A stretch of 64,000 nucleotides of DNA, from positions 1,612,001-1,676,000 of the forward strand of contig NZ_JBPZGZ010000002.1 in assembly GCF_051857475.1 (NCBI RefSeq), in the 5' to 3' direction. The notes under the pieces are model-generated. The model searched no databases, was not told the origin of the DNA, and saw nothing but the letters and a program-made list of their open reading frames with translations. Source of the stretch: Pelomonas sp051857475 (GTDB lineage: Bacteria > Pseudomonadota > Gammaproteobacteria > Burkholderiales > Burkholderiaceae_C). Shown piece by piece: positions 27,101 to 34,361 of this stretch. Position 1 is the first letter of the stretch, and every line of letters begins with the position of its first letter. Both the position numbers and the translations under genes were made by a program.

Positions 27101-27169
27101 GGCTCGGAGGTCCCTTTCGCGCACCCGTACTACTGGGCACCGTTTGTGTTGATGGGGAATTGGCTCTAG
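24137..27169 (+). CDS. Exported TPR-CHAT protease (caspase-like), CHAT 1
   Basis: The start at 24137 has a strong GGAGAAGGA site and gives 1010 residues. An export signal lies at about 25-45 ('AKLCILSLCLLLPFSYGHAA'). Residues about 55-430 contain kinesin-light-chain-like TPRs with a 42-residue period (VNNLAALYQATAQHSRALPLF and LNNLAVLYQEMSQFGKALPLL). Residues about 680-1010 form a CHAT (caspase HetF-associated TPR) domain, with the predicted dyad His843 in LHLASHF and Cys885 in VLSACETAKPG. TPR-CHAT enzymes are cysteine proteases triggered by partner binding to the TPRs; the characterised ones act in conflict or death systems. This one would act outside the cytoplasm. It faces a convergent protease/amidase operon. 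Confidence 0.87.
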   Translation: MDRSSLNGALLRLERASSRAKAKLCILSLCLLLPFSYGHAASNEDLQEAIRLDAAVVLLYRQGRFGDAIQEAEQSLAIRERVLDPEHRDTGRSVNNLAALYQATAQHSRALPLFQRAVAISKKANGLKNGDTAGSLSNLAVEYRLIGQYAKALPVLEEALSISEEVNGPNHERTGTIVNNLAVLYEAMGQYAKAVLLHKRALEITVSRKGMLHSDTSTSLSNLAAAYASMEDYGNSLPLYEQALEISEEVSGTNHPVTGLCLNNLAALYRSMGLPKKSIPLYERALSIAEGVESTAGQGTAIALGNLGGAYQAMRQYDTALPLLERAISISEKTSGAEHPITAVHLNNLAVLYQEMSQFGKALPLLERALEITERSVGPEHPDMGRRLNNIAGVHKAMGNDQKALLLFHRALVVSAMVDSSEMRWVVAANIAEIYSTRNSEGDRRSKPELSAWYGKLAVNTLQSTRGRLTSLSTQNQQAFLTSKERYYSRLSGLLISSGRVSEALEVLSMLKEQDYYDFQSRGSEDDSPRTRASWNEREAPLASEFDDLMTRLGAVAAEFNPLEQRARNPKLAEFLSPAERTRLDALRTERASLIAGYQALAQRLTSALAPRDAAPGAFNAAVVTEQSQRLQRVVTHLQRNSSRPIVLLHYVVNPDRIWIVVQRAPQGMSAPSDQLAAVPVAVKSADLLKDIVAFRLALQSPRGEPLASAKTLHKVLIAPIRNRLPENAVLMLALTGALRYVPFAALHDGEHYLVERHATAQLNDAALQNLERDVAEIWKLVGFGMTQATGGFKALPAVREELEGSLQALKGQGTTWFDAEFTEVRLNAALALPQPVLHLASHFKLEPGVSQNSFLLLGDGQHWSLDKARQQSFKGIDLLVLSACETAKPGGWDAEGKEVESFGMLAQLQGANAVLASLWKVADPSTAQLMQGFYRVRQSTAQISKAEALRKVQLAMLGRPVQRGTPTLPSRGASRADSGPQRSGAKSGSEVPFAHPYYWAPFVLMGNWL

Positions 27170-27274
27170 CAGCTGGAACTTTGAAGGATAGGCGTCTAAG
27201 TTGCCAGGCCTGCACTGGTAACCGGCAGTGGCATTCATGCCGGTTGAGCGATCTGCATTACGCGTTAGGTCGCA

Positions 27275-28480
27275 TCACTGCCGAACCTGAGTCAGATTCG
27301 CCTCAGCATCGATCCATGATCTCCGCTGGTCAACACCAGGAAACAGGAAAAACCTTAGCTCCAAGGACAGTCGATCGCTGCTGAACTTGAAGCAGCTTCC
27401 ATCGCTTTCAGTCTCACAAGCTCGATCGGGAATTGGTCCTTGAGGAGGGTTATGGCTGGCAACCAGGAGCCGGGGAGCCGAACCTTCGAATGCATACCCG
27501 GGGCTAGCACGGTACTGTCGGCGAACTTCGACACGTCTAACAACGGAGCCGCCCGCCCGCAGGACTTCGATTACGGCTTGCGCTGGCGAGCTCACCTGCC
27601 TTAAGTGACCTTGCTTATCGATTACAAAAGTTGGCAGTGCCGGATCCGCGCGGAGGCCTTGTTCAGTGATGGAGATCCCAAAAGTTGTTCGAACCAGTTG
27701 CCCCGGCTCTTCTCCCCTCTCAACAGGACGCGTAAGAAATGGCTGCAACCCCCCAGATTGTGAGGTGAATGCGACAAGGTCGAGTTCTCCCTTAGGAATT
27801 GCCGAGAGTGGAAGAACTCTCGCCCGGTTCTGAATCAAACGATCACGGTCATCAGGGTCGACCGGGCGGCTTAGAAACATGGCGACAACTGTGCCGTCGG
27901 CCAAGATGACGGGGCTACCGCTGCGCCCTTGGTTAAAGCCCTCACCTGTCAATGCCCAGCCGACCTTATCGTCCAAGGCGGTAGAGGAGATCTCTGCAAA
28001 CGTGTTGTAGCTATCGATCTGCCCCGGATGAAAGCCTGCGAGCAGGATGCACTTGTTCTTGTACTGTTTCAGCTCGCCCCGCTTCGCAGTAAGTAGGAAC
28101 TGACGAGCACTCGGCAGCGGTTTGCTAGGACGCAATGCGACAACGTCCAATGTGCTCCGTCCGACAACCTCTGCATCCACTGGCTCGCTTAGTTCGCTGC
28201 CTCCAGCAGTTGTGATCCAGCGCAGCTTCACAGACGTCGTCTGTAGTGGGCATTGCGAGGGAACAACGTGCCCCGCTGTGAGAACTAGGCCCGATTTACT
28301 GATTACGAAGCCGGTTCCTTCGCCTGTGCATTCGGCTGTGCCAACAGTAGAGACCTTCACAACCACGTCATCTGCCCACGACCGCAACTCGAGCAATGGA
28401 TCACTCTTATCGATGACGCAGGCGCCTACCGCGGAGTGCAGTAGGACGGACGAAAGAAAGGCTGCTTGCAGGCGACTCAT
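27275..28480 (-). CDS. Exported trypsin-like (S1/HtrA-type) serine protease
   Basis: This 401-residue protein begins with a short Sec signal (MSRLQAAFLSSVLLHSAVGA). A chymotrypsin-fold domain has the full triad: His71 in LVLTAGHVVP, Asp112 in STLDVVALRP, Ser188 in QGRSGSPVIL. The C-terminal 180 residues are not a PDZ domain I can recognise; they contain 'EVLRAGGSVVRRVEVRRQYR' and a Cys pair (CETESDGSC). It is thus not a standard DegP. The start overlaps the stop of the upstream amidase gene by 4 bp, so the two are translationally coupled. It is convergent with CHAT 1. Confidence 0.85.
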   Translation of the reverse strand: MSRLQAAFLSSVLLHSAVGACVIDKSDPLLELRSWADDVVVKVSTVGTAECTGEGTGFVISKSGLVLTAGHVVPSQCPLQTTSVKLRWITTAGGSELSEPVDAEVVGRSTLDVVALRPSKPLPSARQFLLTAKRGELKQYKNKCILLAGFHPGQIDSYNTFAEISSTALDDKVGWALTGEGFNQGRSGSPVILADGTVVAMFLSRPVDPDDRDRLIQNRARVLPLSAIPKGELDLVAFTSQSGGLQPFLTRPVERGEEPGQLVRTTFGISITEQGLRADPALPTFVIDKQGHLRQVSSPAQAVIEVLRAGGSVVRRVEVRRQYRASPGYAFEGSAPRLLVASHNPPQGPIPDRACETESDGSCFKFSSDRLSLELRFFLFPGVDQRRSWIDAEANLTQVRQ

Positions 28481-29322
28481 AGGAAACTTGCTGTTCGAAA
28501 GCCCTGCAGTTCCTTGTAGCGTGCAGGAGATTTTTGCGCCAAATACTTTGTTGGCATGGCCTTCTCAAACATCCCGTCGTTACGCGTTTCAACGACGTCC
28601 AAAGTGTCGCCCGACTGATTGCCACCCATTACAAGAAAGGGCCGATTTGGGTCTCCGCTGGAGCGAACGAAGAATCCAACGTGTCCCTTCCCAGGCTTGC
28701 ATCCGTCGACTGTGCCGCCAAGAGCCCATACCGCAATGTCTCCCTCCCGCGGCTGTTTGTCAGAAGGCACTTGCTGCCCAAAACAGCGGAACGACCCCGA
28801 CGACGCGCTCCTGGTTCCCCGCGCGATTTCGTCGCTGCCAATCTTGCCGTTCTTTGACGTGGCTCGTGCGATGCAGTAGTTAACGAAGGCCGCACACCAC
28901 GCCGTCGCGTCGCCGTCTTGATCCGGATCCAGGGGGCGCACTTGTGTTGCCTTGAACAGTTCAATGATCACTGGGTTGTACATGCGAGGCCAGCCACGGG
29001 CGTAGGGCCGCCCCTCCTCTTTGAATTGCGTTTTACCTCGGCCCAAATCTCGGAAAAAATAGGCGACATCAATTGGACGGCAGTCTTTTGGCGCGGCATC
29101 AAGAATGGCGCGAGCGAATTCCCTTCTGGCGTCGCCCGGGTCGGCTGTGCCGAGCTTCACGTTCTCCAAATGAACGCTGAAGAAATCGCTCTCTTTGCAG
29201 CTGCCGGCGAGCTCCTTGGGAAGCGGTGGTAGCTCATCTTCGGTCTGAGCTAGGGCCTCATGTGGCAGCACTCCGAAAAGGTTGCCCATTACCGACATTC
29301 CGAACAAGCGCCGGGTCGTCAT
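28477..29322 (-). CDS. Exported cysteine amidase/peptidase, CHAP/NlpC-P60-like (TIGR02594-type)
   Basis: MTTRRLFGMSVMG is a twin-arginine-like signal, with a predicted cleavage near HEALAQ. The catalytic core has Cys143 in DATAWCAAFVNYC and His214 in GKGHVGFFV, plus 'REGDIAVWALGG' between them. This is the layout of CHAP/NlpC-P60 cysteine amidases that cut peptidoglycan peptides or other amides. The long N-terminal part (residues 30-130) is unassigned. It is the first gene of an operon with the trypsin-like protease, and is divergent from the lipoprotein/CHAT 2 genes with about 250 bp between them, which must hold both promoters. Confidence 0.8.
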   Translation of the reverse strand: MTTRRLFGMSVMGNLFGVLPHEALAQTEDELPPLPKELAGSCKESDFFSVHLENVKLGTADPGDARREFARAILDAAPKDCRPIDVAYFFRDLGRGKTQFKEEGRPYARGWPRMYNPVIIELFKATQVRPLDPDQDGDATAWCAAFVNYCIARATSKNGKIGSDEIARGTRSASSGSFRCFGQQVPSDKQPREGDIAVWALGGTVDGCKPGKGHVGFFVRSSGDPNRPFLVMGGNQSGDTLDVVETRNDGMFEKAMPTKYLAQKSPARYKELQGFRTASFL

Positions 29323-29576
29323 TCAGTGGCCTCGCAATAGGGAAATACGATTTTCATGACAAGACTCCTTAGTCTCTGCGCGCATCAACGGTAGCGGCTA
29401 CCGCGCCTGGCGACAAGCTTTGGAGAGTTGGTCGCAAGGAGGCGCCATCCACAGTTTTGTGGATGCCCTCGCAGCGAAGGCGGGCTGAAATTGATCAGAG
29501 AGCGGGCGCTGTGCGTTGTCTATGTTGCGCAACACCCGCCATCGAACCAATAGCATCGATAGAGAGGGAGATGCTC

Positions 29577-31172
29577 ATGAAGGTCTACACGCTCGTCATT
29601 GCTGTCCCTCTCATAGGCTGTGGCGCTGCTCAACCTACGAGCAGTGGTGCTCAGGAGCCTGTTCCGTCTGCGGCGACAATCGCGTCGACGCCGGCCAATT
29701 TATCGTTAGCGAATTCAACGCTCAGGCTAAGGACCGTACCTTTGCCTGCTCCTCGAAGCCTTGAGGACAAGTACGTGCAATTGGTGCTGTTTGTGCCGAC
29801 GGCAGGATCCGTCGAGTCACTCGGCAATCAAGAAAGCTTGCTGCGGGTCGCGTCCGCAAATCTTCTAAAGTTCCTCTGGGACCGAAAGCAAACGCTTACG
29901 GTCACAGCTAAGCCGATCAACATGAGATCCGGCTCAGAGCTGCCAACAGTGCAGCTCATGCAGGCGAAGTCTGAGAACAACTCGCCCGTGTCTAAGGATC
30001 TGGAACCGATGGTCATCAGTCCGTACACGACGGAGATCGATTCCGACCTAACTTTGAAGATACAGGTGGCGCGCGCGGATTCCGTCAACTCCGGAGTTGC
30101 GAGTGTCGCAGCTCACGCATTTCAGCTGGCTTCGTCGCTTGCCTCGGGTGGGGTCCTGTCTCGCATTGCAGGCAAGGACTACTCGGCGCAGGCAAAGAAG
30201 ATAGATGCTGACATCGACAAGTTGCTGGCATCGGGACGTGTTGATCCGTTTTTAATCGCCATAAATCCCTTCACAACTCAACAGCTCGATGTCGTTGCAA
30301 GCAATGGCGCAGATGAGCAGTTCTTGTTCTCTGTGAAGCTCGATGCAAAGGACACGTTGATAGGCAGAGGCTCCGGATCATTAGTTTTTCCAACTGACCC
30401 CAGCGACATCACAAAATTCAAAGTCGCTGTCACGCCCGCTGAGTCGACCGTGCGCACCGCCATGACATCGTCCGCGGCATCGATCAATGCTGCTACAGCC
30501 GACGCTGCTGCGTTTCAAGTCTTCTGCGCCAATGCCCAGGCTCAACTGGCAGACCTTGGCCTAAATCGCTATGACCGAGCGGCCGTCATGTATGCATACC
30601 TGTTGAATTCGACATGGAACCGAAGTGTTTCGGTCCGCCCGGCGTCAGATGATGAAGATCGATGTGTCATAGCCACGAGCGATCTTGCGAGCAAGACCAA
30701 TCTAAAGCTGAAGTCTCATTCAGAGCTTGAGCGCAAGACGACAGATGATCGCGCCAGCTGGCTCTCAAGAGTCAAACAGCAGCTGTGGTCGTCAGCGCTT
30801 CCCCTAGCAATGCAAACGAAGAAAGCTGAAGACTGGGAAAAGGTTCTTGCCGATCCTGTCTCCATAAGTGTGACGGGAAAACCTTTCAAGCTTGTATCGA
30901 CTGACGAGCCAATTGAGCCAGGTGGTGGCTTCTCTATCTCGAAGGAAGAGGCCGCGTCGGCGCTCGCAGCCTCAGATCTTGCTTTCGTGAAGCGATCATT
31001 CTGCTTCGCCCTTGACTCAAGCTCCAAGGCGAGCACGTTCCAGACTAGCTGTCTACAAATGACTTCTGACGCCGCAAAGTCGATGAAGATCGAATTCATG
31101 GTCAGCCCGTCCTTTGATCCGGCTGCGAATGCCCCTCCGACCATCTCCGGAGTTCGCTTCATCAACAACTGA
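29577..31172 (+). CDS. Large hypothetical lipoprotein, CHAT system component
   Basis: The ATG at 29577 (GGGAG 7 bp upstream) is chosen over the frame start at 29457, because it gives a short lipoprotein signal, MKVYTLVIAVPLIGCGAAQP. The mature protein of about 515 residues has Ser/Ala/Thr-rich and alternating beta-pattern segments ('TLTVTAKPINMRSGSELPTV', QQLDVVASNGADEQFLFSV). There are few cysteines and no recognisable enzyme motif. A helical middle (AAFQVFCANAQAQLADLGL) is followed by a beta-rich C-terminus. It is transcribed with CHAT 2 (135 bp downstream) and could be its substrate, activator or anchor. Confidence 0.7.
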   Translation: MKVYTLVIAVPLIGCGAAQPTSSGAQEPVPSAATIASTPANLSLANSTLRLRTVPLPAPRSLEDKYVQLVLFVPTAGSVESLGNQESLLRVASANLLKFLWDRKQTLTVTAKPINMRSGSELPTVQLMQAKSENNSPVSKDLEPMVISPYTTEIDSDLTLKIQVARADSVNSGVASVAAHAFQLASSLASGGVLSRIAGKDYSAQAKKIDADIDKLLASGRVDPFLIAINPFTTQQLDVVASNGADEQFLFSVKLDAKDTLIGRGSGSLVFPTDPSDITKFKVAVTPAESTVRTAMTSSAASINAATADAAAFQVFCANAQAQLADLGLNRYDRAAVMYAYLLNSTWNRSVSVRPASDDEDRCVIATSDLASKTNLKLKSHSELERKTTDDRASWLSRVKQQLWSSALPLAMQTKKAEDWEKVLADPVSISVTGKPFKLVSTDEPIEPGGGFSISKEEAASALAASDLAFVKRSFCFALDSSSKASTFQTSCLQMTSDAAKSMKIEFMVSPSFDPAANAPPTISGVRFINN

Positions 31173-31307
31173 ACGCGGAGATGGAGGTTCACGAGTCCGG
31201 ACGGAATGCACTACCGTCGGTGCGCCACCAAGTCTTCGCCGCTAAGCGCATCAGCACCTGCTAACAACATCAGCCTTAGCAGGCGGCGGTGCAGGTCTGG
31301 AGGATTC

Positions 31308-33965
31308 ATGACGCTGCCGATTGACCCTTCAACCAGCTTCTGGCGGGCGCATCACCTTGTCTGCCGGCTGATAGTGCTGACGGGCATGCTGGCGTTTCTT
31401 GCTAGCTGCAGTTCGCAAGCAATCAGCAGACAAGATAACGTGCAGTGGCTTGGAGACCAGTGCGCCGCGTCGCTGGAAGCCGTCGTTCGAGAGCTGCTAT
31501 CTGAGGCAGCGGTAGCGAGTGCCCGCGCGGATAAAAGTTCAGCCGACCTGCGCGCTGATGCTTATAACGCAGGTCTTAAGACCAGGTATCAGGAAGCCAG
31601 ATTGCTCCTGGCGATGGCACTGCGCGAGGATTTGAACCGTAAGCCCGCTCCAGTCCAGTCGGATGTAGTTGAAGACCTATCCGCGATAGCTCGAATCGAG
31701 ATCTGGCGATCAAAGCTGGGTGAAGCAAGCCATCTTGTGGACTGTGGCCTTAGGCTGTCCAAAGAGGAACAAGGCCCTCAGGTCGCTGGGCTACGAGCCC
31801 AAAAGGCCGAGATCGAGATCAGTGTCCGGCACCTTGAGCAAGCCGACTTCCTGCTTTGGCAGGCACTGCAGACTCTGCGTCATCCGGAGGCCAAAGCGGT
31901 AGGGAATCTTGTGTATGCGCTCAGTTTGCAAGCCAATCTGCGAATTCTGCAGTTGGAGTCGACCGCGTCAGTCGAGCGTTATGACAGCATCGCGGCAATC
32001 TATTTGGAAGCATTGACCGCCTTGGATAGGGACCCGGACTGCCCTGCACTGTGCAACACCCGGGCGATCTTGAAAACCGGCTTGGCCGAGGTGACGCGAG
32101 GTCCAAAGGAGCGCCTCGTTGAGGCTCATCGAATTGCCGAATCCGCGCTGCAAGAAAAGCTCAAATTAGTCGGACCCACCAACGACTCTATTGCGACGTC
32201 CTTTCAGATCCTGGCGCACATCAACGACCGCCTGGGCGAGCACAACAAATCATTGGTGCTCTACCGTCGCGCGCTTGGCCTCTTGCTGTCCGCAGAGAAT
32301 GAGCGCCCAGAAGACGCTCAGGCAATTTTGTCCCGAATCGCCGAGATTTCGGAAGACGCAGCGGCATTCTGTGAGCGAGCGCGCGGTCCAGAAGGTGCGA
32401 CTGAGGCAATCATTCTGTATGCGTTGTCGGTCGAGGCGCGTCAGCGAATGAGAAGAGCCGGAGAGGCGCTATCAGAGCGCTATCAGCGCGACCTCACCGT
32501 GGCCATTGAAGGGCCATACCGACGACTAGCCAACCTGCTAGTGCTGGCAGGAAGGCTTCCAGAGGCTGAGCAGGTGCTTAGATTGCTGAAAGAGGAAGAG
32601 CTGGCTGTAGTCCTTCGTTCCGGCTCGAGTGATCCAAGCCTCGTCAGTGGCACACATGAGCAGGCAGCAGAGTATTCCAAGCTCGCAGCAAAGTCGCTGA
32701 AGCAATGGGAGGACCAAGTACGCCTGCAAGCGAAAAGGGTGTCGGAGAGGTCCGCCAGCGATATCGCTCGGCTTGAAGACCTGCGTCGGATGGAAAACGA
32801 GGAAAGAGATGACTTTGCTCGATTCGTCGCCGCTCTTACGCCATCGCCTTCTTCGACGCTCTACGCATGGGTGAATCTGCAATCTTCCCGGCTCGGAAGG
32901 GCGACTGTTGAAGATCCAACATCATTCGGCATTCAATTCATCGTAGAAGAGTCAGGCCTGGGAATCGTTGTCGTAAGTAAAGGCCATGCGAAAGGGTTCG
33001 TACAACCAAACATCACCGCATCGAGCCTTGGCGATCACGTACGGCGCTTCCGCGCTGCACTTCAATACGGCGGCAATGCCGATGAACTTGCATGCGAGCT
33101 TTGGGCTGAACTGATTAAGCCGGTCTTGCCGTTTCTTGAGGAGGCGAAGCCGGACACACTAGTCATCTCGGCTACAGGGGTGCTTCGCTATCTTCCTTTC
33201 GCAGCGTTGAAGGATCCTGATGGAATGTATCTGGTTGAACGATACGCAGTAGTGAGCTGGGCGGACGCAGGGGATGGGAGAGCTGGCGCTCCCAGAAGTC
33301 CATGGTCAGTTGCCGCCTTGGGCCTCAAAACATCATGGGGAAGGTTCGCTTTGCTCCCCGGAGTCGAGCCCGAACTTCGCGCTATCGTTCGCAAGGACGA
33401 AAACCCGCAGGGCCTGATCCCTGGCAACTTTTGGTTCGATGAAGATTTCGACCGCAATCGGTTTGAGAGCGTCCTCGAAGGCGACTACAACATTGTCCAT
33501 GTGGCAAGTCACTTTAAGTTCAATCCGGGTCATCAGGAGACGTCGGTTCTCGTCATGGGAAAAGTCGGGCAGATGCTCAGCATCAGGGACATGCGTGCGT
33601 TCGACTTCAGCAAGGTCGATCTTTTGACCCTATCTGCGTGCGAGACAGCACTTGGTGGTGGAGTCGCCAACGGGTTCGATGTCGAAGGACTATCTGCGGT
33701 TGTGCTGCAGAAGCAAGGCAGGCGCGTGATCGCGAGTCTTTGGAAGATTGGAGATGCCAGCGCATCCGCGTTCATGAAGCACTTTTACGCGAAGCTTGCT
33801 GCTAACCCGCAGATGTCTTTTGCCAGCGCCCTTCAGAAAACACAGCTTCAGTTCCTAAAGGCGGGAACATTGACATCTGAGTCCAATGAAGCAGATGGAG
33901 ATCTCATTGGATGGACCGAGCCAAAGTACTGGGCTCCGTTCGTTTTGAGCGGTTCATGGCTGTAG
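31308..33965 (+). CDS. Lipoprotein TPR-CHAT protease, CHAT 2
   Basis: The ATG at 31308 (TGGAGG 5 bp upstream) gives 885 residues with a lipoprotein signal (LIVLTGMLAFLASCSS). Helical repeats occupy about 40-500; they are more divergent than in CHAT 1 but TPR-like, followed by a charged coiled-coil stretch (about 480-520). The C-terminal CHAT domain (about 560-885) keeps the dyad: His735 in VHVASHFKFNPG and Cys778 in TLSACETALGG. It also shares TPKYWAPFVLSGSWL-type ending with CHAT 1 (YYWAPFVLMGNWL). The two CHAT proteins are distant paralogues, one soluble-exported and one membrane-anchored. Confidence 0.85.
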   Translation: MTLPIDPSTSFWRAHHLVCRLIVLTGMLAFLASCSSQAISRQDNVQWLGDQCAASLEAVVRELLSEAAVASARADKSSADLRADAYNAGLKTRYQEARLLLAMALREDLNRKPAPVQSDVVEDLSAIARIEIWRSKLGEASHLVDCGLRLSKEEQGPQVAGLRAQKAEIEISVRHLEQADFLLWQALQTLRHPEAKAVGNLVYALSLQANLRILQLESTASVERYDSIAAIYLEALTALDRDPDCPALCNTRAILKTGLAEVTRGPKERLVEAHRIAESALQEKLKLVGPTNDSIATSFQILAHINDRLGEHNKSLVLYRRALGLLLSAENERPEDAQAILSRIAEISEDAAAFCERARGPEGATEAIILYALSVEARQRMRRAGEALSERYQRDLTVAIEGPYRRLANLLVLAGRLPEAEQVLRLLKEEELAVVLRSGSSDPSLVSGTHEQAAEYSKLAAKSLKQWEDQVRLQAKRVSERSASDIARLEDLRRMENEERDDFARFVAALTPSPSSTLYAWVNLQSSRLGRATVEDPTSFGIQFIVEESGLGIVVVSKGHAKGFVQPNITASSLGDHVRRFRAALQYGGNADELACELWAELIKPVLPFLEEAKPDTLVISATGVLRYLPFAALKDPDGMYLVERYAVVSWADAGDGRAGAPRSPWSVAALGLKTSWGRFALLPGVEPELRAIVRKDENPQGLIPGNFWFDEDFDRNRFESVLEGDYNIVHVASHFKFNPGHQETSVLVMGKVGQMLSIRDMRAFDFSKVDLLTLSACETALGGGVANGFDVEGLSAVVLQKQGRRVIASLWKIGDASASAFMKHFYAKLAANPQMSFASALQKTQLQFLKAGTLTSESNEADGDLIGWTEPKYWAPFVLSGSWL

Positions 33966-34038
33966 GGAGTAGGCATGGCTTCCATGCGTTGCTATGAAGT
34001 AACGAGGCTTTTAAGCTGAATCCGATAGCATCGAATGC

Positions 34039-34335
34039 ATGCCACGTCGTCGCCACCAACGCCCTAGTGAATTCAGGTTTCTTGCCCCGATAGTGGCGGT
34101 CGCACCGTTTGTGGCGGTCATCTGGTCCGCAGACCAAGCGATGGCCACCGTTTGCACTCAGCTGCTGCGCGCACCGACTTGCACGGCCAGCATGCTTGGC
34201 TGGATTTGGGCAGCAACGATCTTGGTGGTGACGGGGGCGACTCTTGCAAGCGCGAGACGCTACTGGCTAGACTTTCACCGAGGTGAGTACTACCTGGACT
34301 TGCAACACCCGGACTGGCGCCGCCAGGGGTGGTGA
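34039..34335 (+). CDS. Small membrane protein, two transmembrane segments
   Basis: This 98-residue frame has a basic N-terminus (MPRRRHQRPSEFRF), then two hydrophobic spans: APIVAVAPFVAVIW (about 16-29) and 'SMLGWIWAATILVVTGATLA' (about 51-70). The tail, RRYWLDFHRGEYYLDLQHPD, is charged. No family is recognised and no clear ribosome-binding site is seen, so translation is plausible but unproven. It follows CHAT 2 on the same strand by about 75 bp. Confidence 0.45.
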   Translation: MPRRRHQRPSEFRFLAPIVAVAPFVAVIWSADQAMATVCTQLLRAPTCTASMLGWIWAATILVVTGATLASARRYWLDFHRGEYYLDLQHPDWRRQGW

Positions 34336-34361
34336 ATCCGCTGCGTTGAAGGTACACGGGA

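Noticed and set aside
24137..33965. CRISPR-linked CHAT (Csx29-like) or gasdermin-linked CHAT system
   Set aside because: No Cas gene, repeat array or gasdermin-like pore former is in the window, and both CHAT proteins carry export signals.
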